Translations under genes and position numbers: made by a program | Shown: positions 1 through 6,629 of the stretch, piece after piece | Layout of the letters: each line of letters opens with the position of its first letter | Position numbering within the stretch: the first letter of the stretch is position 1 | Source: Caldifarciminota bacterium | GTDB lineage: Bacteria; Hydrothermota; Hydrothermia; B15-G9; WFZT01 | Assembly (NCBI GenBank): GCA_026991055.1 | Contig: JALXCE010000033.1 | Coordinates: forward strand, 1 to 8,758 | Length of the DNA: 8,758 nt | Direction: 5' to 3' | Notes under the pieces: model-generated | Seen by the model: only the letters and a program-made list of their open reading frames with translations | What the model was told of the DNA's origin: nothing | The model's database searches: none

Positions 1-467
1 TGCTCTTTCTTGTCCATATTGGATGGGCAAAGCCTGTACCTGTGAATTACAGTAACCTCAGAAATCCTAAACGTGATGTAATGATTGTGGCATTTGCAGG
101 ACCTTTTATGAATCTGATAAGCGCTGTGATCGGTGGCGTAATTTACCGTTACACGAGCCAACTCGCTTTACCAAAATATCTGGCACCTTTAAACGATATG
201 CTTCTTATATTTGTGCTTATTAGCCTCATTCTGGCATTTTTTAACCTTATTCCGGTTCCACCCCTTGATGGCTGGCGTATCGTCTCAGCCTATACTAAAC
301 CTGAGAAACTCAGGGTTTACGAAACTTATGGGGTTATTTTGCTGCTTCTTTTATTCTTCTCCCCATACCTCATCGGGGTGGATATCCTTGGCATGTATCT
401 GAGGCCACTTGTTGGTATTTCAACAAAATTAATAATTGGCGTTGATCTTTCAAAATTCTTCATCTAA
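1..467 (+). CDS. Site-2-protease-like M50 family membrane metalloprotease, C-terminal part (5' end outside window)
   Basis: This is an open frame entering from the left edge (codons in phase from base 3) and ending at TAA 465-467. It begins with the stretch GWAKPVPVNYSNLRNPKRD, followed by FAGPFMNL, which is characteristic of S2P/M50 proteases of the short, PDZ-less type. NLIPVPPLDGWRI carries the conserved Asp (codon 267-269) that in this family is the third zinc ligand. The HExxH motif with the other ligands must lie upstream and is not visible. At least three hydrophobic segments can be seen (about 80-170, 190-250 and 330-380), fitting an integral membrane enzyme that cleaves within or near the membrane. 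The substrate is unknown. A GTG at 42 lies inside the conserved region and is not the start. The next gene starts 13 nt downstream, so co-transcription is likely. The family call is secure; the physiological role is not. Confidence 0.88.
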   Translation, partial: LFLVHIGWAKPVPVNYSNLRNPKRDVMIVAFAGPFMNLISAVIGGVIYRYTSQLALPKYLAPLNDMLLIFVLISLILAFFNLIPVPPLDGWRIVSAYTKPEKLRVYETYGVILLLLLFFSPYLIGVDILGMYLRPLVGISTKLIIGVDLSKFFI

Positions 468-468
468 A

Positions 469-474
469 AAGGAG
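469..474 (+). promoter_or_regulatory. Ribosome binding site of the aminotransferase
   Basis: AAGGAG lies 6 nt upstream of ATG 481. It fixes the start there rather than at the in-frame TTG at 436, which lies inside the preceding protease gene and lacks such a site. Confidence 0.8.
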
Positions 475-480
475 TGGATT

Positions 481-1623
481 ATGGAAACTCAGAATCTGGG
501 ACATTCGTCATTTGAGATTTTGAAGAAAGCGCGCGAGCTTGAAAGACAGGGGAAGAAGGTTATCCATCTCCACATCGGGGAGCCAGATTTCAAGACTCCT
601 GAGAACATAATAAGGGCCGCTTATGAGGCCATGGAGGCAGGGTTCACCCATTATACTGATCCACAGGGTATCCTTGATCTCCGTGAGACAATCGCCTGGT
701 ATCAGGAGAAATACAGGGGTAGAGAGGTTTCTCCCGAAAGAATAATTGTCACTCCGGGCGCCAAAATGATGATACTTTATTCCCTTCTTGTTACAGTTGA
801 ACCTGGAGATGAGATAATTTACCCAGACCCTGGGTATATGTCGTATCATACCCATATTCTGCTTGCCGGCGGGAAACCTGTGCCCTGGAAACTCTCCATA
901 GAGAAGGGATTCAGGCATGAGCCCGAGACATTAAAATCGTTGATCACAGAAAAGACGAGGGCACTGATTCTCAATTTTCCCCACAATCCCACAGGGGTAA
1001 CAATCGATCGAGAAACACTAAAGGAGATTATTGATATTGCTGTAAAGCACGGAATTTACATAATTTCCGACGAAATTTATTCCCGCATTTTGTTTGAAGG
1101 TGAGCACGTAAGTGCATTTATCTTCGAGGGGGCGGATGACCTCTTATTCTTGATTGATGGATTCTCCAAAACCTATGCAATGACGGGATGGAGGATTGGA
1201 TATGGAATTATACCCAATAGATTTGTGGGGAAGGTTGTGAAACTTCAGACGAATACTGTTTCCTGTGCTACATCTTTTGTCCAGAAGGCTGCCATAGAGG
1301 CAATAAAAGGTCCGCAGGATTCGGTGGACTTTATGGTGGGAGCTTTTAAGCGTAGAAAGGGCCTTGTGGTCTCCATGCTAAAAGGGAAGCTGGATTTTGT
1401 GGAGCCTCATGGAGCTTTTTACATCTTTCCCTACGTAGGAGTGGACTCTGAAAGTTTTGCCCATTTTCTGTTAGATGAGTATCAGGTAGCGGTTCTACCG
1501 GGCTCCTATTTTGGGGAAACGAAGAAATTTATAAGAATCTCTTTTGCCAACAGTGACGAAAACATCCGCGAAGGCATATCACGCCTATTAGAGGCGGTGG
1601 AGAGATTTAAGGGGCTAAAGTAA
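481..1623 (+). CDS. Pyridoxal-phosphate-dependent aminotransferase, class I/II (aspartate aminotransferase-like)
   Basis: A 380-residue fold-type I aminotransferase, the usual length for the family. It transfers an amino group between an amino acid and a 2-oxo acid using PLP, in the cytoplasm. Family marks visible: the N-terminal HIGEPDFKTP substrate-side loop; HYTDPQGILDLRE; NFPHNPTG with the cofactor-contacting N169; SDEIYSRI with D197 (pairs with the PLP ring nitrogen) and Y200; FSKTYAMTGWRIGY with K230, the Schiff-base lysine; and KFIRISFAN with R352, the expected carboxylate-binding arginine. All key residues are present, so the enzyme should be active. Substrate choice (aspartate, aromatic, alanine or another) cannot be read safely. 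The start at 481 is set by AAGGAG 6 nt upstream. It follows the protease gene by 13 nt and is probably in the same transcript. Alternative: another class I/II subgroup such as a LL-DAP- or aromatic-type enzyme. Confidence 0.93.
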   Translation: METQNLGHSSFEILKKARELERQGKKVIHLHIGEPDFKTPENIIRAAYEAMEAGFTHYTDPQGILDLRETIAWYQEKYRGREVSPERIIVTPGAKMMILYSLLVTVEPGDEIIYPDPGYMSYHTHILLAGGKPVPWKLSIEKGFRHEPETLKSLITEKTRALILNFPHNPTGVTIDRETLKEIIDIAVKHGIYIISDEIYSRILFEGEHVSAFIFEGADDLLFLIDGFSKTYAMTGWRIGYGIIPNRFVGKVVKLQTNTVSCATSFVQKAAIEAIKGPQDSVDFMVGAFKRRKGLVVSMLKGKLDFVEPHGAFYIFPYVGVDSESFAHFLLDEYQVAVLPGSYFGETKKFIRISFANSDENIREGISRLLEAVERFKGLK

Positions 1624-1640
1624 GGCGTCTTTTTAATCAT

Positions 1641-1699
1641 CGGCAGGGCATTATAATAATGCGATGAAGACTTTTAGGGAGCTTTATTATGCCCTGCCG
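1641..1699 (+). repeat. Long inverted repeat around the methyltransferase start codon
   Basis: CGGCAGGGCAT at 1641-1651 is perfectly complementary to ATGCCCTGCCG at 1689-1699. After one T·T mismatch the pairing continues for four more A/T pairs (1653-1656 with 1684-1687), giving 15 of 16 paired positions and a 27-nt loop holding ATG 1664. The right arm lies in codons 9-12 of the methyltransferase. There is no T tract after it, so it is not a standard terminator. It might be an operator palindrome or an RNA hairpin in read-through transcripts from the aminotransferase gene. Confidence 0.75.
1652..1657 (+). promoter_or_regulatory. Candidate -10 element for a leaderless methyltransferase transcript
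   Basis: A perfect TATAAT ends 6 nt before ATG 1664, so transcription would begin at or next to the start codon. No Shine-Dalgarno sequence precedes this ATG, which agrees with a leaderless mRNA. No good -35 hexamer is seen at 16-18 nt spacing (only a T-rich stretch near 1629-1635). The element sits in the left arm and mismatch zone of the inverted repeat. Inference from motif and spacing only. Confidence 0.45.
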
Positions 1700-2365
1700 A
1701 GGTTGAGAGAGCTGGCTTTTTCGGGGCCTCCACTCCAGAGATGGCGGGAGAAATCCGTTAAAAGCATTTTCCACATACTTAAAAATTCAGGGATAAAGAA
1801 AGGAAAGCTGCTTGAGGTTGGATGCGGAGCCGGATTTCTCGCAAGAAAGTTAGGTATGCACTTCCCGTCTTTAAATATCCTCGCCATCGATATTTCCCCT
1901 GAACTTATTAACTGGGCCAAAAGGAGAAAAAATCCCCCCAACGTCAATTTCATGGTTCAGGATTTCTTAAATCTTAAAGGAGAATTTGATGTTGTAATAT
2001 CAATGGAAGTCATGCCGGTTATAGGTGGACTTGGTGATAAATTTCTTGATCAGTTTGCAAAAGTTACCAAACCCGGTGGGTTCCTCATCTTGACCCATTT
2101 ACGACCCAATCTTTACACTAGACTTTACAGAAAGTTCTGGAAAACATTTAAAATCGGGGAAATCGTGGGTGAGCATCCAGAGGAATTTTTGAAAAAAGTT
2201 GAGAAGCGGGGTTTTTCAGGTTACTATTATTCACTTGACTATCTGGAGGGAAAGTATATGGTGGTAATGCGGAGGGGTGGCCGAGTGGATGAAGGCGCGC
2301 GATTCGAAATCGCGTATCCCCGTAAAAGGGGATCGTGGGTTCGAATCCCACCCCCTCCGCCATAA
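1664..2365 (+). CDS. Class I SAM-dependent methyltransferase, reading frame runs through tRNA-Ser
   Basis: A Rossmann-fold methyltransferase with motif I LEVGCGAGFLA (residues 50-60), the acidic residue after strand 2 in AIDIS (D76), a motif near VQDF, strand 4 in FDVVISMEV and KPGGFLILTH ahead of the later strands. It probably methylates a small molecule or macromolecule in the cytoplasm; the substrate is unknown. The recognisable domain ends at about GKYMVVM (residue 202). From residue 203 the frame enters the tRNA-Ser gene and continues to a TAA directly after the CCA, giving a tail of about 31 residues ending in five prolines. This tail is tRNA sequence read as protein, not a domain. The ATG at 1664 has no ribosome site; a TATAAT 6 nt upstream suggests leaderless expression. 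The gene may be eroded at its 3' end, may have lost its stop by a small mutation or assembly error, or may truly share the tRNA. Confidence 0.82.
   Translation: MKTFRELYYALPRLRELAFSGPPLQRWREKSVKSIFHILKNSGIKKGKLLEVGCGAGFLARKLGMHFPSLNILAIDISPELINWAKRRKNPPNVNFMVQDFLNLKGEFDVVISMEVMPVIGGLGDKFLDQFAKVTKPGGFLILTHLRPNLYTRLYRKFWKTFKIGEIVGEHPEEFLKKVEKRGFSGYYYSLDYLEGKYMVVMRRGGRVDEGARFEIAYPRKRGSWVRIPPPPP
2235..2262 (+). promoter_or_regulatory. Possible tRNA-Ser promoter inside the methyltransferase gene
   Basis: TTGACT (2235-2240, 5 of 6 to the -35 consensus) and TATGGT (2257-2262, 4 of 6 to the -10 consensus) are separated by 16 nt. Initiation about 7 nt downstream would fall at 2269-2271, next to the mature tRNA 5' end. 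This would let the tRNA be made separately from the methyltransferase mRNA. The match is modest and lies in coding sequence. Confidence 0.3.
2271..2362 (+). tRNA. tRNA-Ser, anticodon CGA
   Basis: A full type II tRNA fold is visible: acceptor GGAGGGG (2271-2277) with CCCCTCC (2352-2358); D stem GCC/GGC (2280-2282, 2294-2296); anticodon stem CGCGA/TCGCG (2298-2302, 2310-2314) with loop TTCGAAA and anticodon CGA at 2305-2307, reading UCG serine codons; long variable arm ATCCCC/GGGGAT; T stem GTGGG/CCCAC with loop TTCGAAT; discriminator G 2359; encoded CCA 2360-2362. The long variable arm and the G discriminator are serine identity features. It is contained completely within the methyltransferase frame, and the recJ ribosome site begins 9 nt after the CCA. 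Confidence 0.97.
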
Positions 2366-2384
2366 TTAACAAAGGAGTCGCAGG

Positions 2385-3929
2385 ATGAATGAGGTTATCG
2401 AAAAACTCAAGGTCGGCTATAATCTTGACGAGGAGCTGGCTCACCTCCTCTATTCAAGGGGACTTAAACATCCAGACCTCATTCCGGTTACATTTGAACC
2501 CACTGTTTTCAATCTTACTCCACCTGAGAGTTTGCCAAATATCAGAGAAGCTGTGAGAAAGCTACTTACAGCCATCGGCAGACGGGATACAATTTGTGTT
2601 TGGGGGCATGAAGACTCTGACGGTGTTACTTCAACCTATGTGCTCAAGACCACCATTGATTATCTTGGTGGAATAACCACTTATTACATCCCCTCAAAGG
2701 CCACAGAAGGACACGGACTCTCAGAAAAGGGCCTAAAAATAGTAAAAGAGCAGGGGGTGAGTCTAATCGTAACAGTAGATAGCGGCATGGGTTCGGTAAA
2801 GGAAGTCGAAATTGCCCGTGAAATGGGAATAGATGTGATAATTACAGACCATCATGAAATTCCAAAGGTTCTTCCCGATACAATTGTAGTTAATCCCAAA
2901 CTGGGCGGTGCGAGCTTTCCCTATCTTGCAGGCGTAGGTGTGGCATTTAAGGTTGCCTGGGGACTCCTAAAAGTGTTTAAAGGCTGGGGGATAAAAGAAA
3001 TCTTAGAGAAAAAGCCTGACTTGATTATCATGGCTGCCATCGGCACACTTGCTGACCGCGTCCCACTCTGGAATGAAAACCGCGCCCTTTACCTCAAGGG
3101 ACGTGAGCTTTTCAACTCGTGGAATCATCCATTTAAGACTGCATATCAGGAACTTAAAGGCGAACTCCCGGATTTTGACATTGTTGTGAGCATCACATCT
3201 GCAGGTAAGTCTGTGGACGGCGTTAATCCTTCAGCAGAAATTTTCCTGAGAAGGGATAAAGATGAAATAAAGCCCATACTTGCTGGACTCCTGCAGGAAA
3301 TTGAAAAGTGGCAGACGAATACCGAAGAACTCCTTAAAAAGGCCCTTGGAAGGATAAGCAGGATCAGGAACTATATCCTGCTCGATATGGAAGATACCGA
3401 GCCGAGGTATCTTGGCTTTCTGGCTTCAAAGTTAAAGGACAAATATGGTGTCCCGACCATAGTGATGGGGCGTAAAAGTGATGGAACCGTGGCAGCAGAA
3501 GTGCGTGCTCCCAAGGGTTTTAACTCTCTTGAGCTCCTCGATTACCTTTCTGACCTCTTTATCAGCTATGGAGGCCACAAGCTCGCATCGGGCTTCAGCA
3601 TGAGGGAAGAGAACCTTCCCCATCTTATTGAAGACACGGAAATTTACTTTAAAGAGAATGGCAACCTCTCCACTCAGTATGATATTGAAGCAGATTTCGA
3701 AAGGTTTCAGCACCTTTACCCACAGATCGAGACACTTTCCTCAAACGGAGTGGAGATTCAGGTTAAGGTGGTTGGAGCCAGAGTTGAAGAGCTTAAAAAG
3801 CTTGTAGAAGAGGGGAAATTGAGTGACCCGAATAGCAAACTTTCGGATGTCCCACTTGACAAAGAGGTTCAGGTAATTGTTTCTTTCTACAACGGCAATC
3901 ACTCCATCACCGATGTGATTGCAGATTGA
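2385..3929 (+). CDS. recJ: RecJ-like single-strand DNA exonuclease (DHH/DHHA1 family)
   Basis: A 514-residue protein with the DHH phosphoesterase core followed by a DHHA1 domain. Bacterial RecJ degrades single-stranded DNA 5' to 3' in recombination and mismatch or base-excision repair. Visible motifs: GHEDSDG (75-80) holding D77 and D79; TVDSGMGS with D132; the signature TDHHE with D155-H156-H157; GTLADRVPL with D224; and YGGHKLASGF (G396-G397-H398) of DHHA1. These cover the expected metal and phosphate contacts. Motif I begins with His instead of the Asp common in bacterial RecJ (GDxDADG). A Cys-free C-terminal region (about 430-514) may be the OB-like domain. The protein is somewhat shorter than many RecJs. 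AAAGGAG lies 7 nt before ATG 2385. The stop overlaps a possible TTG start of the next gene. A related DHH nuclease with another substrate cannot be excluded. Confidence 0.87.
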   Translation: MNEVIEKLKVGYNLDEELAHLLYSRGLKHPDLIPVTFEPTVFNLTPPESLPNIREAVRKLLTAIGRRDTICVWGHEDSDGVTSTYVLKTTIDYLGGITTYYIPSKATEGHGLSEKGLKIVKEQGVSLIVTVDSGMGSVKEVEIAREMGIDVIITDHHEIPKVLPDTIVVNPKLGGASFPYLAGVGVAFKVAWGLLKVFKGWGIKEILEKKPDLIIMAAIGTLADRVPLWNENRALYLKGRELFNSWNHPFKTAYQELKGELPDFDIVVSITSAGKSVDGVNPSAEIFLRRDKDEIKPILAGLLQEIEKWQTNTEELLKKALGRISRIRNYILLDMEDTEPRYLGFLASKLKDKYGVPTIVMGRKSDGTVAAEVRAPKGFNSLELLDYLSDLFISYGGHKLASGFSMREENLPHLIEDTEIYFKENGNLSTQYDIEADFERFQHLYPQIETLSSNGVEIQVKVVGARVEELKKLVEEGKLSDPNSKLSDVPLDKEVQVIVSFYNGNHSITDVIAD

Positions 3930-3931
3930 AA

Positions 3932-4864
3932 ATGAAAAAATCTCACCCCCTCGATTATCTGATACTTTTAAGACCCACACTTCTGACTCCTGTTTGGGCT
4001 TTTCTCTTTTTGGGCTGTTTCTGGAGTGCAAATTTAAATTACTTCGGTCTCACCCTGAATCTTCCTTCACGCTTCTGGTGGATTTTCCTCTCCTACACGC
4101 TTTTGATGGGTGGAGCTTACATCATCAACCAGATTACAGACAAGGAGACAGACAGGATCAATAGAAAGCTCTTCCTTATCGCAGATGATATTATTTCTGT
4201 CAAAACAGCTCTCATTTACACTGTCGTGGTTGAGGCGATTTCATTTGCTATAGCTATTGAATTGGGACGCGATTATCTCGTAATCTGGATTCTCTCATTC
4301 CTCCTCGCTCTTGCCTACTCTGTGCCGCCAGTTAAGCTCAAAGGAAAGCCCATTCTTGACATGCTTGCCAATGCTTTTGGCTACGGTTTTCTCAATTTCC
4401 TCGCCGGTTGGATTTCCGTAAGAAGTATAAATTCATCGGCTTTTGCACACTCCATACCCTACATCCTCTCTGTTGCTGGAGTCTATATGAGCACTACCAT
4501 TCCTGATATTGAGGGTGATAGGAAAGCGGGAGAGATAACTTCAGGAGTATTCTTTGGCCCCACTGTCACGGCAATTCTCGCATTTTTTCTGATTTTACTT
4601 GCCCTGATGGCTGGCTTTATTGCACATGACTACTTTGTCGTGGTAGTTGCCACCCTGAGCCTCCCTTTTATTGCCTCGTCTATATTCAACAGTGAGGGGC
4701 TCCATGTGAAGCTTGCCTACCGAGTCCCGGGGGCACTGGTGCTTCTATACCTTTCACTGAGATTCCTGCCATTGTTGCTCCTCGGGCTTTTGACTTATTT
4801 TGGCCAAAAGCTTTATTATAGATGGCGTTTCAACCTCGACTATCCATCTCTCACAGGGAGGTAA
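3932..4864 (+). CDS. UbiA-family prenyltransferase (integral membrane)
   Basis: A 310-residue, strongly hydrophobic protein with about eight or nine membrane segments, the expected size and topology for UbiA enzymes, which join an isoprenyl diphosphate to an acceptor such as an aromatic ring, glycerophosphate or tetrapyrrole. Both Asp-rich, Mg-diphosphate motifs are present: NQITDKETD (N66, D70, D74) and PDIEGDRKAG (D192, D196). The second motif with IPDIEGD is closer to the homogentisate/chlorophyll/digeranylgeranylglyceryl-type branch than to classic UbiA, but acceptor and chain length cannot be assigned. The start is either TTG 3926, overlapping the recJ stop by 4 nt, or ATG 3932; ATG is preferred. 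No clear ribosome site is seen, so translation is probably coupled to recJ. The stop is inside the aspS ribosome site. No quinone or lipid pathway genes lie nearby to fix its role. Confidence 0.85.
   Translation: MKKSHPLDYLILLRPTLLTPVWAFLFLGCFWSANLNYFGLTLNLPSRFWWIFLSYTLLMGGAYIINQITDKETDRINRKLFLIADDIISVKTALIYTVVVEAISFAIAIELGRDYLVIWILSFLLALAYSVPPVKLKGKPILDMLANAFGYGFLNFLAGWISVRSINSSAFAHSIPYILSVAGVYMSTTIPDIEGDRKAGEITSGVFFGPTVTAILAFFLILLALMAGFIAHDYFVVVVATLSLPFIASSIFNSEGLHVKLAYRVPGALVLLYLSLRFLPLLLLGLLTYFGQKLYYRWRFNLDYPSLTGR
4790..4819 (+). promoter_or_regulatory. Possible internal promoter for aspS with a palindrome in the spacer
   Basis: TTGACT (4790-4795) and TATTAT (4814-4819) are separated by 18 nt, each 5 of 6 to consensus. 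Between them lies a perfect 12-bp palindrome, TTTTGGCCAAAA (4798-4809). Transcription would start near 4826, giving a leader of about 40 nt to aspS. All of it is within the ubiA-like coding sequence, so chance is possible. Confidence 0.35.
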
Positions 4865-4865
4865 C

Positions 4866-6629
4866 ATGCTAAGAACCCATACGTGTGGTGAATTGCGCAA
4901 AAAACATGTTGGTGAGACTGTTACACTTTCGGGATGGGTCCGAAGGGTGAGGGACCTCGGAGGGCTTGTTTTCATTGATTTAAGAGATAGATATGGTGTA
5001 ACTCAGGTAGTTGTTGAGCCACAAAATAAGGATTCCTTCAATGTGGCCAAGAAACTAAATTCACAGGATGTAATTCAGGTAAATGGCACTGTGAGACCGC
5101 GCCCCGAAGACATGGTCAATCCCGAGCTCGCCACCGGAGAGATCGAGGTCCTGGTCAGCGAAATCTGGGTTTTAAATGAATCCAAAACACCGCCATTCCC
5201 CATAGAAGACGAGACAAAGGCATCAGAGGAAACCCGTCTCCGCTGGAGATTCCTTGACCTGAGACGCCCGGTAATGCAGAAAAACATCATCCTCAAGCAC
5301 AAATTCATGCAGGCTGTGAGGAATTTCCTGAGCCAGGAGGGTTTTATCGAGATTGAAACCCCATTCCTCACCAAATCCACTCCTGAGGGTGCACGCGATT
5401 TTATTGTTCCATCGAGAATCTATCCGGGTAAATTTTACGCACTGCCCCAGTCCCCGCAGCTTTACAAGCAGATTCTCATGGTTTCCGGTTTCGATAGATA
5501 CTTCCAGATAGTAAGATGCTTCAGGGACGAGGACCTGAGAGCGGACAGGCAGCCTGAATTTACCCAGATTGACCTCGAGATGAGCTTTGTTGACGTGGAT
5601 GACGTCCTCTCACTCGTCGAAAGAATGATGAAGCAGGTTTTGGGTGAAGTAATGGGAATTGATATCGAAATCCCCTTCATGAGACTTTCTTACCACGAGG
5701 CCATAAGGAGGTTTGGAATTGATAAGCCAGACCTGAGGTTTGGGATGGAGCTTGAAGACCTGACAGAACACTTCAAGGATACCGATTTCAGGGTCTTAAA
5801 ATCTGTGGTCGTAGATGGTGGAAAGGTTGTTGGAATCAAAGTCCCGGTCTCCATTTCGCGAAAAGAAATTGATGAACTTACAGAATTTGTGAAAAAACAG
5901 GGTGCCGGAGGGCTTCTCTGGTTTAAGTTTGATAATGGAAAACTCTCAGGTCAGCTCTCAAAGTATGTCAAATTCTCACCCGAAGGGGCTGGCACCTATC
6001 TCATTATCGCGGATAAGGCCCCAAAGGTCTTCAAAATAGCCGGACTTCTCCGTCTTGAAGTGGCAAAGAAATACGACCTTATCGAAAAAGGGCTGAAATT
6101 CCTCTGGATTGTGGATTTCCCCCTTTATGAGATAAACGAGGAAACAGGAGAGCTCGAGCCCGCGCACCACATGTTTACTCACCCAAAAGAGGAGCACATT
6201 AAATTCCTCGATTCAGACCCGCTAAAGGTGATCGCCAAGCAGTATGACCTCGTATTAAACGGTGTGGAGCTCGCCTCTGGTTCCATCAGGGTGCACAACC
6301 GTCAGCTTCAGGAAAAAATAATGGAAAAGATTGGATTTACCAAAGAGAGAATGGAGAGCAGATTCGGATTCCTGCTCGAGGCACTCGAATACGGGGCACC
6401 GCCGCACGGTGGGATAGCCGTTGGATTCGATAGATTTGTAGCCATATTTGCCGGAAGAGAGACAATAAGGGACGTGATACCATTCCCCAAAACCACAAAG
6501 GCACAGGCCCTCTTTGAAGGGGCACCCTCGAGTGTGGACGAGGCACAGCTCAGGGAACTACACATAAAAATTATTCATGAGGAGAACGAAAATGGCAAAG
6601 AAACCCAAGAAGAAAAAGAAATCCGTTGA
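4866..6629 (+). CDS. aspS: Aspartyl-tRNA synthetase, bacterial type
   Basis: A 587-residue class IIb synthetase that charges tRNA-Asp with aspartate. Domains in order: N-terminal OB anticodon-binding domain (about 1-105; GWVRRVRDLGGLVFIDLRD); catalytic core with motif 1 around FIEIETPFLTKSTPEGARDF (flipping loop), motif 2 FRDEDLRADRQPEFTQ (from 219), a GAD-type insertion (about 290-410) typical of bacterial enzymes, then AHHMFTHP and motif 3 GGIAVGFDRF (515-524, R523 for ATP). Leu31 in RRDLGG matches discriminating bacterial AspRSs, where non-discriminating ones often have His; this is suggestive only. The start at ATG 4866 is set by GGGAGGT just upstream, and the gene starts 1 nt after the preceding stop. 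The last 38 nt overlap the next gene, encoding a Glu/Lys-rich tail beyond the conserved end. Confidence 0.97.
   Translation: MLRTHTCGELRKKHVGETVTLSGWVRRVRDLGGLVFIDLRDRYGVTQVVVEPQNKDSFNVAKKLNSQDVIQVNGTVRPRPEDMVNPELATGEIEVLVSEIWVLNESKTPPFPIEDETKASEETRLRWRFLDLRRPVMQKNIILKHKFMQAVRNFLSQEGFIEIETPFLTKSTPEGARDFIVPSRIYPGKFYALPQSPQLYKQILMVSGFDRYFQIVRCFRDEDLRADRQPEFTQIDLEMSFVDVDDVLSLVERMMKQVLGEVMGIDIEIPFMRLSYHEAIRRFGIDKPDLRFGMELEDLTEHFKDTDFRVLKSVVVDGGKVVGIKVPVSISRKEIDELTEFVKKQGAGGLLWFKFDNGKLSGQLSKYVKFSPEGAGTYLIIADKAPKVFKIAGLLRLEVAKKYDLIEKGLKFLWIVDFPLYEINEETGELEPAHHMFTHPKEEHIKFLDSDPLKVIAKQYDLVLNGVELASGSIRVHNRQLQEKIMEKIGFTKERMESRFGFLLEALEYGAPPHGGIAVGFDRFVAIFAGRETIRDVIPFPKTTKAQALFEGAPSSVDEAQLRELHIKIIHEENENGKETQEEKEIR
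6579..6584 (+). promoter_or_regulatory. Ribosome binding site deciding the start of the 6592 gene
   Basis: GAGGAG lies 7 nt before ATG 6592, favouring that start over ATG 6577, which overlaps the site itself. The site is inside the aspS coding region, so the two genes are likely translationally coupled. Confidence 0.7.

Noticed and set aside
436..480. Upstream in-frame extension of the aminotransferase
   Set aside because: It starts at a TTG inside the protease gene with no ribosome site, whereas ATG 481 has AAGGAG and begins the conserved family region.
1641..1699. Intrinsic terminator after the aminotransferase gene
   Set aside because: The stem has a 27-nt loop, no T tract follows it, and its right arm is inside the next coding region.
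2148..2444. 98-codon minus-strand frame with a peptide AEGVGFEPT
   Set aside because: This peptide is the well-known false product of reading the antisense strand of tRNA-Ser. The rest of the frame is opposite the methyltransferase and the recJ start.
4800..4865. N-terminal extension of AspRS
   Set aside because: It lies within the prenyltransferase gene in another frame. ATG 4866 follows GGGAGGT and gives the normal AspRS N-terminus.
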